Assembly (NCBI GenBank): GCA_031213475.1
Contig: JARUPZ010000010.1
Span: 10,153,917 to 10,217,916 of the forward strand
Direction: 5' to 3'
Length of the DNA stretch: 64,000 nt
DNA from: Nereocystis luetkeana
Taxonomy: Eukaryota > Sar > Phaeophyceae > Laminariales > Laminariaceae
The notes under the pieces were generated by a model. That model was not told where the DNA came from. It did not search any database and was given only the letters and a program-made list of their open reading frames with translations. Shown one piece after another: positions 11,277 through 21,359 of this stretch (the stretch's first letter is position 1; every line of letters begins with the position of its first letter). Made by a program: the position numbers and the translations under genes.

Positions 11277-12214
11277 ATTCTGCTGAGAGTAGGGTGGTTG
11301 ATGGCCGTTTATGGCCTCCGATGGCGTCTAATCTAAGCGGAGTTCCGTATTAGGCATCCTGTGGGCACGCGAATAGTACACCTTGCCACAGAGCAGCGTC
11401 AGCGACCAAGCAGGACCGATCTTGGGCTACCGCTCACGATTATTATCGCGGGCTTCGCCCCGGGAACCGACTCTATCCCAACGATGCACCTCTAGGCTGT
11501 GAGTCCTGGGCGGGGAGAGTAGGCTCCATACGCTGGATGGCCTCAAGCGAAACGCCAAATTTTGTTTCGAGAATTCTTCGACAACTCCAAACAGACCCAA
11601 AACGTCGATGGGGCAGAAATCTCGACACACACGTCAAACTCCGCAGATTCCTTGCGAATGCAGCCTACTGATACGGGTTCGGACGATTGGCACTGGATTA
11701 TCAATGCCAGCCCGAGTCCGAGGGCTTGGCTCAGAAATGGTTTGATCGGCTCGATCAGAGAGCTGAGGACCGGTGATCTAACTCTGGGTGTGATTTTGCT
11801 TCATTCCAAGGATTTAGTTTTTTTTCGCTCCTCACGTTACGGGCGACCGTCGAACTTTGTACCACGATCAACCTGAATTAGTGATTCGGGTGGCTTTATT
11901 TCTTTCCGTGGGGACTTGTAGTTCCCGGTCGGCAATCCGAGTATCCTCCATCCTCGGACAAGCACTGGAAATTTGTGCTATTGTGTGCCAATTAGTGGCG
12001 AATAAATTAAGTTGTGATTATTTATTTCTTCTGGCCTACATTTACGCCGCCAACAACCATCAGGTGACATTCAGAAAATAAGCGCGTACTCCACTTCGGG
12101 ACTGCTCCCCTGATATTTGATGCGGACCTGGTTCTAATTCTACTCCTGCCTGATGGCAACCATGGCCTCGAGCTACTCCTCGTCGTGATCCAGCCAACCC
12201 TGTTCATGAGCTGA
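11277..12214. other. No intact gene seen
   Basis: An open frame of about 100 codons at 11562-11876 is interrupted in the duplicate by a one-base insertion near 59870, so it is unlikely to be a conserved protein. The stretch reads as old repeat sequence of unknown type. Confidence 0.5.
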
Positions 12215-12660
12215 TCGATTGTAGTAGTATTTGTAGCAGTAGGAGTACTAGTTGTAGTACATAGTAGTAGCAGTAGTAGTAGCAGCAGCAGTAGTAGCAG
12301 GAGAAGTACCCCTTGTAGAACATTGTAGTCGTAGTACGTAGCAGTAGCAGTAGGAGTATTTGTGTAGTTCATAGTAGTATACTGGTACAGTATTAGTTGT
12401 TGTAGTAGTGGCAGTCTTATACTGGTATGGTAGTAGTTCTAGGAGTAGTAGTTCTAGGAGTAGTAGTTGCAGTTAGCAGCAGTAGTATTAATAGCAGCAG
12501 TAGCAGTGGTAGTACTGCTGGTAGTAGTAGGAATAGTAGTTCTAGGAGTAGTAGTTGTAGTTAGTAGCTGTAGTATTAATAGTAGCAGTAGCAGTGGTAG
12601 TATTAATAGTAGCAGTAGCAGTGGTACTGGCAGCAATAGTAGTAGCAGTATCGGTAGACG
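12215..12660. repeat. Imperfect (TAG/CAG)n trinucleotide tract upstream of gene start
   Basis: About 450 bp built from TAG, CAG and TAT-containing triplets. It includes three TATTAATA motifs (for example 12486-12493) and the TACTGGTA site 12420-12427. It ends 8 bp before the proposed start codon at 12668, so it occupies the promoter or 5' UTR position. The copy-2 tract (60400-60826) is shorter. Confidence 0.85.
12420..12427. other. TA-CTGG-TA insertion relative to copy 2
   Basis: TACTGGTA here against TA at 60607-60608 in the duplicate: an exact 6-bp difference inside the trinucleotide tract. Confidence 0.75.
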
Positions 12661-12667
12661 TAGAGCG

Positions 12668-15255
12668 ATGCGCGCAACAGGACGCAGGACGCGTGCTGAG
12701 ACAAATTCGGGACCCCGGGGTAAGCTCTGTAACGGCCGTACACCACCACACTACTTGCAGATATCGCCTCCACACCGTTTGTGATTGTCGTCTGTTTACA
12801 TTCATATATCCCCAGGACTCAAGAGCCGAGACGCTCGGCGGGGGAGGCGTCGATGGTTGCTTCCGGCAGTCGTGTCTGTGGCTGCCTTGATCGGCGTGGT
12901 CGGTGGTCAGGAAGTCGGTGCCGCCCCGCCGGGTGGCCTCAGCGACGGCGCGGCGGCACTTGAGAAGCGGCCAAACGCGGAGGCTGCCCGCGACAACAGG
13001 TTCCACCTCCTGATGGAGGGTGTGAACCTAACGCGACTCACCAACAACAAGCACGTTGTGCGCGCCAGGGCGTACAGCGAGCGCGAGAAGAAGGGAGACC
13101 TCCTTCGGGCAGAGTCGGTGAGCAACGAGGAATGAATGCGATAGTTTGCCTTCTCTGAAGACGTTTTCGTGGTGCGTATGGTGCTTACCGATACCTCGTG
13201 TTGTACAAGACCGTACCAAGCAAGCGTATCCTGTGTACTGTGTGACTTTTGTGTTTTGTCTTGGCGTTTATTTGCCAGCTTGACTCGCGTGTACCCTTAC
13301 TCAGCGGCCTTCTGGACAAGCCGCGGTCACAGGTAATTGGTGTGTGGTCACTTGTCCCCCCCCTCGTTACTTCGTTCTTATCGCACATAGTCCAACACAA
13401 GGGTAGGGTTTGCCAGTTTTTTCCCATTCATCTTCGTGTAATTTCGTTGTGTTTCAGGCTGCTCCTCGATCCCTTTACTGGCGTGACATACCCGACCGTG
13501 GAGTGTTCTCGAGATTGAGCCAGTCGGATGCCATTTATTCATACCTGTCTGTGCAGCAGTACCCCCTGCAAACCCTACAGAGGCTCTATGAACTGGCAAT
13601 GATAATACATTGGATACCATACTATTGATAACCCTACCATTCTTTCGAAAAAAGCAAACATCGTAAAATGCGGTGGATTGATTTGCGTTGAACCGCCGCC
13701 GCGGACAACTGACATTCGAAAAATTCAGGACGATGGCCTTCGCGAGGCACGGATGGGCATCACGGCCGGCCACATGATGACAGGGCCGCCGCAATCAGCG
13801 GCAAGCTGGGCGCCGACGGCGGTTTTTATTGCTGCTGGTTGTGTGGCTCTGTGTATTGCGGTATTCGTGCAGGGCGTGGCGCCCATCGACAGCGTCATGG
13901 ACAAGGCCATTAACCTCGTGGCAGCCCCCCCCGCCACCATCCACGCCAGGCCCGAGCCCTCCAATGTCGACTTTGGTGATTTGGAGATGGTGGTGAGTGG
14001 TTGGAAAGTGCTACTGTAGCGCCCTTGGGGACTCCACCAGACACAGACCAGGAGACACTTGCGATATGTATGCAAATACCTGGTACGTATTACACCGGTA
14101 CATCAGTTTATACTATTATTATAGGTGGAACAAGACAGCTGTAGCCTAAAGTAGTTGAGGTATAATGCGTACGAAACACAATACGAAATACAGTACGAAG
14201 TACAGTACTATTCCTATCATAGGTACAATGCCCAGGATTATATTAGGTATACAAAAGTACGTGCTTACGTTAAGAAGTACGAGGTACTCGTATTCACAGT
14301 ACTGTACATACTTGTTCCTACCCAGAGGTGGCGCGGGTGTTGGAAGCTCTGCGCTTTGGTGTAGTAGTTGCACAAGGCATTTTCCTGGGGCTTTTCTCCG
14401 GTCGCTGAAAGCACGATGTACTACATATGGATCGTGTGAGTGGGCAAAGACAACAGGTTGTGTGAGTGGACAAAGTGCCTGAAAATCGACGAGCAGTGCA
14501 AAATACTGAACCCTAGTCGTATGGTTAATATCAAGTAGAATGTGCCGGGGGGAGAAGGGAAGACGGCTGTGACCTGTCACCACGGCTTGTCTAGAAGGCC
14601 GCTCAGCGTAACACCCAATGGTATATATATATGCATACAGTATATATTCGATGGCAGGAAAAAAGTGAGGACGAGACTATACTTTTGAGGTACCCAGGGG
14701 TGGCCGGGTACTCACCTGGGTATTCACTCGTTATCTTCCCGGTAGAACATAACAACGGGTACATGTTACGTCACATGACGCATTGCCACTATCCAGTATG
14801 CTTGTCGATGATGTCACTCGGGTGCTGCAGCTCAAGGATCAATCCGGTGTAATATACTGTACCTAGAGTACGATCTTGTTAATGATCTGGAGTTCCAGTA
14901 AAATATACCGGACCGTTTTGTAGTCTCGGCTATACGACCCACCCGCTTGACCCTATCATACACCCTACTGAACAGACCATTGATAGAGTATATAACTGGT
15001 ACGTACGTATATGCTTCGAGTAGAAGAATAACAGCATACTAGTACGAAATGCCGAGTAGACCCATTTGCGCTGTGTGGTGCCGCCAACGACACCAAACAC
15101 CGAATATCCGCGTTTTCTCCGGCCAACAGACGCAGCATGTCTGGGTGACAGCGCAGCAGTGCGCTGCGAGCGTGGCCATGGCCAATGACCACCAGAAATG
15201 TCGAAGCGCCAACCACCTGAGGATGGTTGAGGAAGACTACGCGGCGCAGATGGCG
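12668..15255 (+). CDS. Membrane-anchored protein, exons 1-4 (probable N-terminal part of the USP gene)
   Basis: Four exons fit together in phase: 12668-12719, 12816-13117, 13729-13992 and 15130-15255, giving 248 codons from an ATG. Acceptors end in CCAG, TTCAG and ACAG; donors are GTAAGC, GTGAGC, GTGAGT and GTGAGC. Residues 18-30 are strongly basic (RRGRRR), followed by the hydrophobic run WLLPAVVSVAALIGVVGG (31-48), a signal peptide or signal anchor. A second hydrophobic helix lies at about 145-166 (AVFIAAGCVALCIAVFV). Exon 4 is charged and alpha-helical and could start a coiled coil. The exons are conserved in copy 2, with about six changes in 744 bp, fewer than in the introns. An alternative in-frame ATG at 12785 would skip exon 1. 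No family was recognised from this part alone. The link to the downstream protease exons is inferred from phase and coiled-coil continuity. Confidence 0.6.
14077..14085. other. TA-CCTGG-TA insertion relative to copy 2
   Basis: TACCTGGTA here; the duplicate has TA at 62242-62243 in matching sequence on both sides. The difference is exactly 7 bp. It lies in the intron between exons 3 and 4. Confidence 0.95.
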
Positions 15256-16363
15256 GTGAGCAAGGAGCAACACTATTACTACTGAAGTGGGGGCAGCGTT
15301 GGGGATACGGTACCGCTAGGAGAGCGGGGGCTATTAGGCTAGATTGAATGCTCTGGTACGAGGTGTACACCAGACATCAGGAAAGGAACATGCAGATACA
15401 TGCATGGTAACAGTTAGGCATGGGAATGGATTCGTTTTAGACGTGAATAAATGTCCAGTCTATTCGAGGATATGTAAAACCAAAATGAAAATAGTCTGTC
15501 ACCACCCTATTTTACTTGGTTTCAGACTACATTCACGGGTGGCACCGAACACCCGATTTCTCGACACGGGAAATGAATTGGATTATAAAGCTCGACAGAC
15601 ACCTCCAATCAATGGAGAATGATCGACTGGCTCGTTGTGTTTTGATCTGCAGATTTTTGTTCCGTTAATTCTTGTGAAAATACGCGGGACAACTCGATTT
15701 TTCAGGTTGTGTTCGTATCTTTCTGTCTAGGGGAGAAGTATTTGACTCTACTCGAAAATCTAAACCATTCAACGGATGCGGCAGGGCTTTGCCCACACAG
15801 CAATACAATCTGCGACTGATGAGGGCGTGTCTTAACTCCCACCAAAGAGCATGGGAACGAGCGGAACGGAACGCGGCTGTTCGTGGTCATTCGTTCCGTT
15901 CGTACCTAAACAAACGTGTTTGGGTCCATGCAGAATCCTGGGCCTAGCCTGCCGAATCGGCACGAACGGTATGCTTTGCACATACCAAAGCAAATTGGTG
16001 TCCACATCCATCTTCGGCGGTGTCCATCTACATCAAATAATCTGCTATTTGTTCCCGTTCGGTCGGGCCGTTCGGTCCTCCCAAACAAGAAAAAGGGGTG
16101 CAACACTTCTTCCTCTTCCTAGATACACTGTTTTTCTCGGGCTGCACTGAATCTATTCGTTTCCCACAACCAACCAACACCAATTCATGCGGCAAATAAT
16201 ATTCCATTCGGTTCGTTCCAATGCTCTCTGGGGGGGGTTAAGACGCACCCTGAAGCCGACAAGTAGCCGACATGAAATCTGTTGCACGAATTGACCCTCT
16301 ACTTGAAAAGTCACTATATTTGTCTCACGTGAGAAAACGATCGAGTAAAAATATTCTATCGTA

Positions 16364-16442
16364 CCACCCTGTCCGGAAATATAGGAATGGTCTAATCATA
16401 AATATGAAGATGAGCTGTTTTTTCCTTTTCCGGACAGAGTCG
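16364..16442. mobile_element. 79-bp TA-flanked TIR element
   Basis: The terminal repeats are 18 bp with three mismatches and share CTGTCCGGAAA. TA lies at 16362-16363 and 16443-16444. The core is AT-rich with no coding sequence. It is a miniature element of the same TA-target type as 754-852 but of a different family. It ends 21 bp before the exon-5 acceptor. Confidence 0.55.
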
Positions 16443-16465
16443 TAGGTACGTACGAGTACATACAG

Positions 16466-16561
16466 CAGCGCCATGCAGAGTTCAGGCGCGTGGTGAATGC
16501 TGTCTTGGCCGCAAGGTTCAAGCCTAGCTGCACGTACAGCAACAACATGCCCATGTGCTAG
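16466..16561 (+). CDS. Exon 5 of the membrane-protein gene, or its terminal exon
   Basis: After a TACAGCAG tandem acceptor (AG at 16464-16465 or 16467-16468), an in-phase frame reads QRHAEFRRVVNAVLAARF and runs to TAG at 16559-16561. If it splices at GTGAAT (16493), QRHAEFRRV joins in phase to RAEEARLTEHHRVKAEL of the next exon at 21360. That gives one uninterrupted coiled coil and an 833-residue protein. If it does not splice, the upstream gene ends here as a 279-residue protein and the protease is a separate gene. The donor is only fair, so both readings stay open. Confidence 0.45.
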   Translation, partial: QRHAEFRRVVNAVLAARFKPSCTYSNNMPMC

Positions 16562-17674
16562 AGGTGGGGCGCGCTGCCACGAAGGTGAAGGCAGCGCCGT
16601 CTAAATCCCGGTCTCGGCGACTTGCAGTATAGCAAGCCGCAGCCGATTGTTGATGCTGTGTGTAGGTATGTTCTTCTTGTTCACAAGTGCCCAACAGCAG
16701 TAAAACAGGACCACATACTGCGATTTGATCTGTACAAGAAGATGTGTATCACAGCGGGGGACAGCTTTCTCGTGCCACGTACCGGTCGCCAATCCCAAGG
16801 CCTCCCCAGGAACGTGCGATTCGTTCACGCTCGCGCGTCCTTGTCTACGCTGATGCTCTACGCTCTGGGCTTGGTTGTGCGCTGTCCTTCAGCACGTGTC
16901 GTGCAAAAAGCAAGGCTGACTTTTTTTCAGCTATAGCTCAACGCCACATCATCGATACCGGCACTGCTTTTTATTTCATTTTTAAGGGGCAGCATCATAG
17001 AACGGGTTATTCGGTGGCGAAGTTTTTTTTCCCAATCACGGATTGGTTAATTTCCTAAAAATATTTTTTTCCCCCAGATAACGACCAGGCGACATCCTTT
17101 TTTTTTTACGTACTTAAACGAACCCATTCACACCCTTTAACAGTACGGTAGAGTCTACAATAGTACTTGTACAACGGTGCAGTTCCAGCCAGTTGTACAT
17201 TCGCTCTACTATTTCTAGTCAGCCCGAGACCTTGGCATTCGGTGCAAGGCACATATCATGCACTCCTCTCCTCCCCCCTCCCCCTACATCATATCTCTGG
17301 TATATATATATACAAGGGATGTAGGTAACGTTAAATCCCGGGGGCGTCGCAAGGCGAAAAAGGTGTCACAGGTGACGCACGTATAGTTCTTGGCGGAAAC
17401 GTGAGCCATGGGTTAGCGTATTGCTCAAAGGAAAGAGTAATAGCAGTCATCAGGGACTGAGTACTACTATTTCTGTGGTAATTGCTACATTACATGCATT
17501 CGGCACCATGGGTTGCTACTATATGTATTGTTACTATACAGCACTACCACTACTGCGCAGATGTAATACAGGCAGAAGGAGCATGCACTCTACAAAATAC
17601 TATTTGGTATTAAATACCTGGTACAATACTACTGACCGCTATCTATACTACTAAGTATTACCACTCTGAGCGTA

Positions 17675-17719
17675 AACATAAGGACTGTTCTCTCTTAATG
17701 TATAAACGGTCCTTATATT
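17675..17719. mobile_element. 45-bp TA-flanked TIR micro-element
   Basis: Arms of 13 bp (AACATAAGGACTG, two mismatches with the other arm) enclose about 19 bp. TA lies at 17673-17674 and 17720-17721. The surrounding 90 bp are missing from block B copy 2. Confidence 0.45.
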
Positions 17720-18199
17720 TACACCTATAGTGGTACAGTTTACTGCTAGAGAATGAACACGCGCTCATACAATACAGACAACAAGTAACCACGTGGTACC
17801 GTGGGTGGGTTGGGGCATGACTACTCTATTTTGTTACACTATACACCACTGCCAGTAGTACGTAGATGCAGTATACAGGTAGAAGCAGCATGAGTACATA
17901 TTTCACTACAGTAGTAGTACCTACTACTATGACTATACTTTTAATATGTGTAAATGTACAGGCTACCTATTGAATACGGTTGAGGGCATATACTGCTATT
18001 GGCCGGGTAGAAGAACAGCACGCAGACGACAACAATAGCAATAGCGGACACCACAACAACTACGACTATTGCTACTACTTATAGCAAGGTGGTCCGATAC
18101 TGCTATTGGACAGGCGCTAATAGAGAAGCAGCATGCGCTCGGTACCATGGGCTACTATTAATATGAGTATTCCAACTACAATTGTATATACTCTACTAA

Positions 18200-19031
18200 G
18201 ACCTATGCCAATGGAAACGCGAAGTTGAAAAGTTTTTTTTCAAATATATGGCTTTAAAAAAACAGCCGGAAATTTTCTCGTACCGCCGCTGTGGGGGAAA
18301 AAGAGAAAAATGTTTGATTTTTTCTTTATATTTCCCCCAACGGCTGCAGGCGGCGCAATTTGTGTTTTTCTGGTCGCAAATTGTCAACACGGTGATCGAA
18401 ACCAGCTCGTGCGACGATCGACCCTCGATCTCGACATAGACTCAGCCCACGGCCAACCCACTCGGTATCTGGCAAGCCCAACGAGTATAGATGACGGCCT
18501 CGAAGATATCAGGCGGATCCATGGTCTAGGGGGCGAGAGCTTGCCGGCGGCGTCGTACGGTATCCTCCCAAACCTGAGAAAAATACTATTTTTTGCCTTT
18601 CGAGACGGATGGAGAAGTTTTGTCTTCTGTTTCGTGCAAACCAGCGGCCAAATGTTTTTTTATCTCACGCCTGGTCAGCTCCCGCCACATGACACCGGCC
18701 ATGGTGTGAAGACGATGACCCTAGGGTGGGTCGGAGCCCCTAACGAGCGCACTCCGTTCAGAATTCGTGACGCAATCGTTGGTTTTGTTGATCGATGTCT
18801 GTCGAGGACTCGGAATCTCGCTGCTTCGAACCGAAGATCGGCCTGAGTTTTTCTCAAGCCGATGTTGGCCCAACATCGGCCCCAGATTTGCTTTTTTCGG
18901 GTTATTCCAAAAGTTAGGAACTTTTTTTTGTTTTTAGGTGGCCCACAGGAAGCGTGTTCTGAACTTTTTTGGCGGGTATCTTTGAAATTCAAACTTTTTA
19001 TTGCAACTTCGCTGTACCATTGGCATAGGTC
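18200..19031. mobile_element. 832-bp TIR DNA transposon, non-autonomous, PIF/Harbinger-like
   Basis: The ends are GACCTATGCCAATGG and its perfect reverse complement, flanked by the 3-bp direct repeat TAA (18197-18199 and 19032-19034). TWA target duplications are typical of PIF/Harbinger. No transposase is encoded, and the open frames are not protein-like. A second copy lies inverted at 43875-44698. The element interrupts block B, whose copy at 46058 lacks it, so it inserted after that duplication. Confidence 0.75.
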
Positions 19032-19511
19032 TAACTACTTCAGAATTATGTTCCTGCGTGTCGAAAACAGCGTCAGTAACACAGAAAGGCCAAATAACGA
19101 AAAACATCACTATTATTAATACTAATCGTAGGAAGCCGCTTCTCTTTACCAGGGTATATATTTATTGATATGCAGGCATACGTACGGTTGGGGCACGATG
19201 AAAAAGCTATCTGCATTTATTTGTAATGAATAAAAAATAATGATTGTCAAATAAATACTCACGACAACAGCACAGCCAACTTGTGGCAAAAGCAGTAGAA
19301 CTCTACAGCAGTAACATCACTATTAACAACGAAATAGGCAGCAACAACAGGTCTACACACGATTGAGGGCACCATGAAAAACATATCTGCACTTGTCTTG
19401 AACTGTTCCTCTCTACGTTTAAGTGAATGGCTGCCAAAAGCGGTCTAATCTACTATTGGTTACAGCAGCAGACTCGTGGCAACGGCAGCACAGTACTACC
19501 TACTACCGATG

Positions 19512-19549
<38 letters not shown>

Positions 19550-19714
19550 GCTGCTACTACGAATACTGCAACAACTATATTAATACCACTCTCCTACTCC
19601 CCCTCCTCTTACCATTTCTACTACTGTACTACTATCAATACCATCAAATACCACTAGTTTACTACTGCAACTACTACTCGTACTACTATGTCAGATGCAC
19701 ACCGAGACAGGGGG

Positions 19715-20530
19715 GGTACACGGAGACGGGCGGCAGAATGAGCCTGGCTCTGTGGCTCTTGCCCGCTTCAATTACCTGCTGCTGAGAGCGTGCGACTGGG
19801 CAACTCATTATCCATAAGTATGATATCTTGCATACACATACAGAAGATACCTGATCCCAATTTCCTCCAGGTAGACGGACTGAGGGAGCAAGTTTTGTCC
19901 TCATGTACGTGCTCGGTGTGAGGTGTGTGGTGTACGTCAAAGGGCTAGGTGAAACATACATGACGCTCAACAGACGTTCATTGCTGCTGCTGTATCTACT
20001 GCTGCTGCTGCTGCTGCTGGTGCTGAATGTATTGATAAAAACCAAAACTGGACAAGCGGGCAATTCCAAGAATGTTGATATTTTCCACGCAAAGAAAAAC
20101 CAGCGGATTTTTTTTTTTTGTTGAAAGTGCTCGTTGTATCATACGGGCATTTTTGTACAAGTACAATGTCCAGCCAGGCAGGGGCAGTGTTGGCCATGCC
20201 CGGTGCCGGCAGTACAGCGAGACGAGAGGCAGTATGGACCTGGCTCTGTGGCTGTTGCCCGTTGCGATTCCCTGCTGCTGAGAGCGTGCGACTGGACAAC
20301 CACAGTAGCTATTAATAGGTATGACACCAATTCCTGCTGCCAAATATTCTTCCAGGTAGACGGACCCCGTTGTGGTCATGAGGGTGCTTGGTGTCGGATG
20401 TGCGCCACCCGTCAAAGGGCTTAATGCAACAAATACGACAGCCGATTGGTGTGTCTTGCTGTTGCTGCTGTATGTCTGCTGCTGCTCCTGCTACTTCTTC
20501 TGCTGAGGTTGAAAACCCATGTACTGCAAA
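19715..20530. repeat. Tandem modules with CTG triplets in block B copy 1
   Basis: Two related modules of about 400-450 bp (19715-20120 and 20200-20530) share a CTGGCTCTGTGGCT segment, a CCTGCTGCTGAGAGCGTGCG segment, a GTCAAAGGGCT segment and a short (CTG)n run. Related modules occur at 46905-47110, 48395-48740 and 48830-49110. They are non-coding as far as can be seen. Confidence 0.65.
20310..20317. other. TA-TTAA-TA insertion relative to block B copy 2
   Basis: TATTAATA followed by GGTATGACACCAAT; the aligned module at 48923 has TA followed by GGTATAACACCAAT. Same form as the site at 220-227 but in an independent duplication. Confidence 0.75.
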
Positions 20531-20589
20531 GGGAGTGGTCGAGGGTGGCGGGCTATTTAGGAAAAAAACAAATGCGGGGTTTTCCATGC

Positions 20590-20790
20590 CACCTACTCGG
20601 CTCGGCGAGGCGGAAAGCAATCCCTTGTTTTTAAGAGCCAACTCAGCGACGTTCAATTCACCGAGCACCGACACGGTGCTCGGTCGGGATCCAGGCATGC
20701 GTCGTAATGTACCCACTGCCCCCTTGCTTACCTCGCAGCCGAAAGCGCGAGGAAGAACCCTCTGCCGCCGGAGAGCAGCATGCCTAAAAA
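20590..20790 (-). other. Conserved GC-rich segment with open frame on minus strand
   Basis: About 88% identical to 49165-49375, higher than the rest of block B. Both copies keep a minus-strand frame with SKGAVGTL, NVAE(L/M)ALKNKG and LLSASPSRVG in common. A hairpin (CCGAGCACCG / GGTGCTCGG) lies near 20660-20685. It may be a conserved repeat core or a fragment of a repeated gene. No family was recognised. Confidence 0.4.
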
Positions 20791-21107
20791 ACAAAAATGC
20801 GTATTATATATCTACATCCAGGTTGGGTTGGCGTCGGTTGGCGAAGACGCTGTGAAGCACGCCTCTCACTGCGTGAGCTAGCCAGCCAGGGTACCGTTTG
20901 GTTTTGTTTTTTGTTTTTGGGGGTTACCATGGCTGGCGGTCAAGTTAGATCTTTTTTGTGCGGGTTGGAGAACCTTTACTCCGCACAAGGGTGATGATCG
21001 TATCACGTAGTGTGTATATGGCGAGGCACCCACGAGGCAGTTACATAGTAAACCCATTGCTGTCATGGAAATTGGCCACACCCGAAATTAAATCAATTAA
21101 CTGATGC

Positions 21108-21313
21108 TGTCATCCATATGCAAGACAATCCGCCTCTAAAGCGGTTCTTCGTAGGATGCAGCTCACCCTTCATGCGACTCGCCCAACGCCTCAAGGCGCT
21201 TCGCGCTTCGTGCAAGCAATGTCTGCCTGGTCGATGAAAACCCGACGTGCTTCGTCCTGGCATTGTGGGACTGCGAGGGTCTATGGTCTATGGTCATACG
21301 ACTACGGCCATGA
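21108..21313 (+). repeat. About 200-bp inverted repeat, left arm, before the protease exons
   Basis: Matches the reverse complement of 28650-28842 along its whole length, with substitutions and small indels; the outer ends share GTCATCCATATGCAAG. It stops 46 bp before exon 21360, and its partner starts about 250 bp after the protease stop codon. It could be a pair of dispersed elements in opposite orientation or the ends of one 7.7-kb unit. Confidence 0.7.
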
Positions 21314-21359
21314 ATGATAATGAGTACACCCCCCTCCCCCGTCCCCTCCCCTCCCCCAG

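Larger units (their letters stand above)
1..15835. repeat. Segmental duplication unit U, copy 1 (left end outside window)
   Basis: The whole stretch is repeated in direct orientation at 49655-64000. Position 1 matches 49655 and position 15835 matches 64000. Identity is about 97-98% by eye, with single-base changes, microsatellite length changes and a few discrete indels. The largest indel is 9810-11276, which is absent from copy 2. Copy 1 begins at the first base of the window and copy 2 ends at the last, so neither outer limit is visible. The unit holds the first four exons of a membrane-protein gene, a SINE, a 99-bp TIR element and much anonymous DNA. A collapsed haplotype artefact is possible in principle, but the copies are separated by 34 kb of different sequence. 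Confidence 0.97.
17316..20816. repeat. Diverged duplicated block B, copy 1
   Basis: Matches 46058-49404 in direct orientation in ordered islands of roughly 70-90% identity. The start (GGGATGTAGGTAACG, then a CCCGGGGGCGTCGCAAGGCG motif) and the end (a GC-rich stretch at 20590-20790) are the best conserved. Copy 1 carries the TIR element 18200-19031 and the micro-element 17675-17719, which copy 2 lacks; copy 2 has about 1 kb of different sequence at 46880-47880. It is older than the U duplication. If the coiled coil and USP belong to one gene, this block lies inside its largest intron. Confidence 0.85.

Noticed and set aside
11562-11876. An open frame of about 100 codons
   Set aside because: A one-base insertion in the duplicate near 59870 breaks the frame.
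12454-13006. Long Thr/Ser-rich frames on both strands
   Set aside because: Products of the TAG/CAG trinucleotide tract upstream of the real exons.
18200-19031. Open frame of 178 codons inside the TIR element as a transposase
   Set aside because: No DDE or DNA-binding motif; the frame is not kept in the inverted copy at 43875-44698.
19513-19560. A CRISPR-like array
   Set aside because: Simple (CTA)n repeats; no spacers of constant length anywhere in the window.
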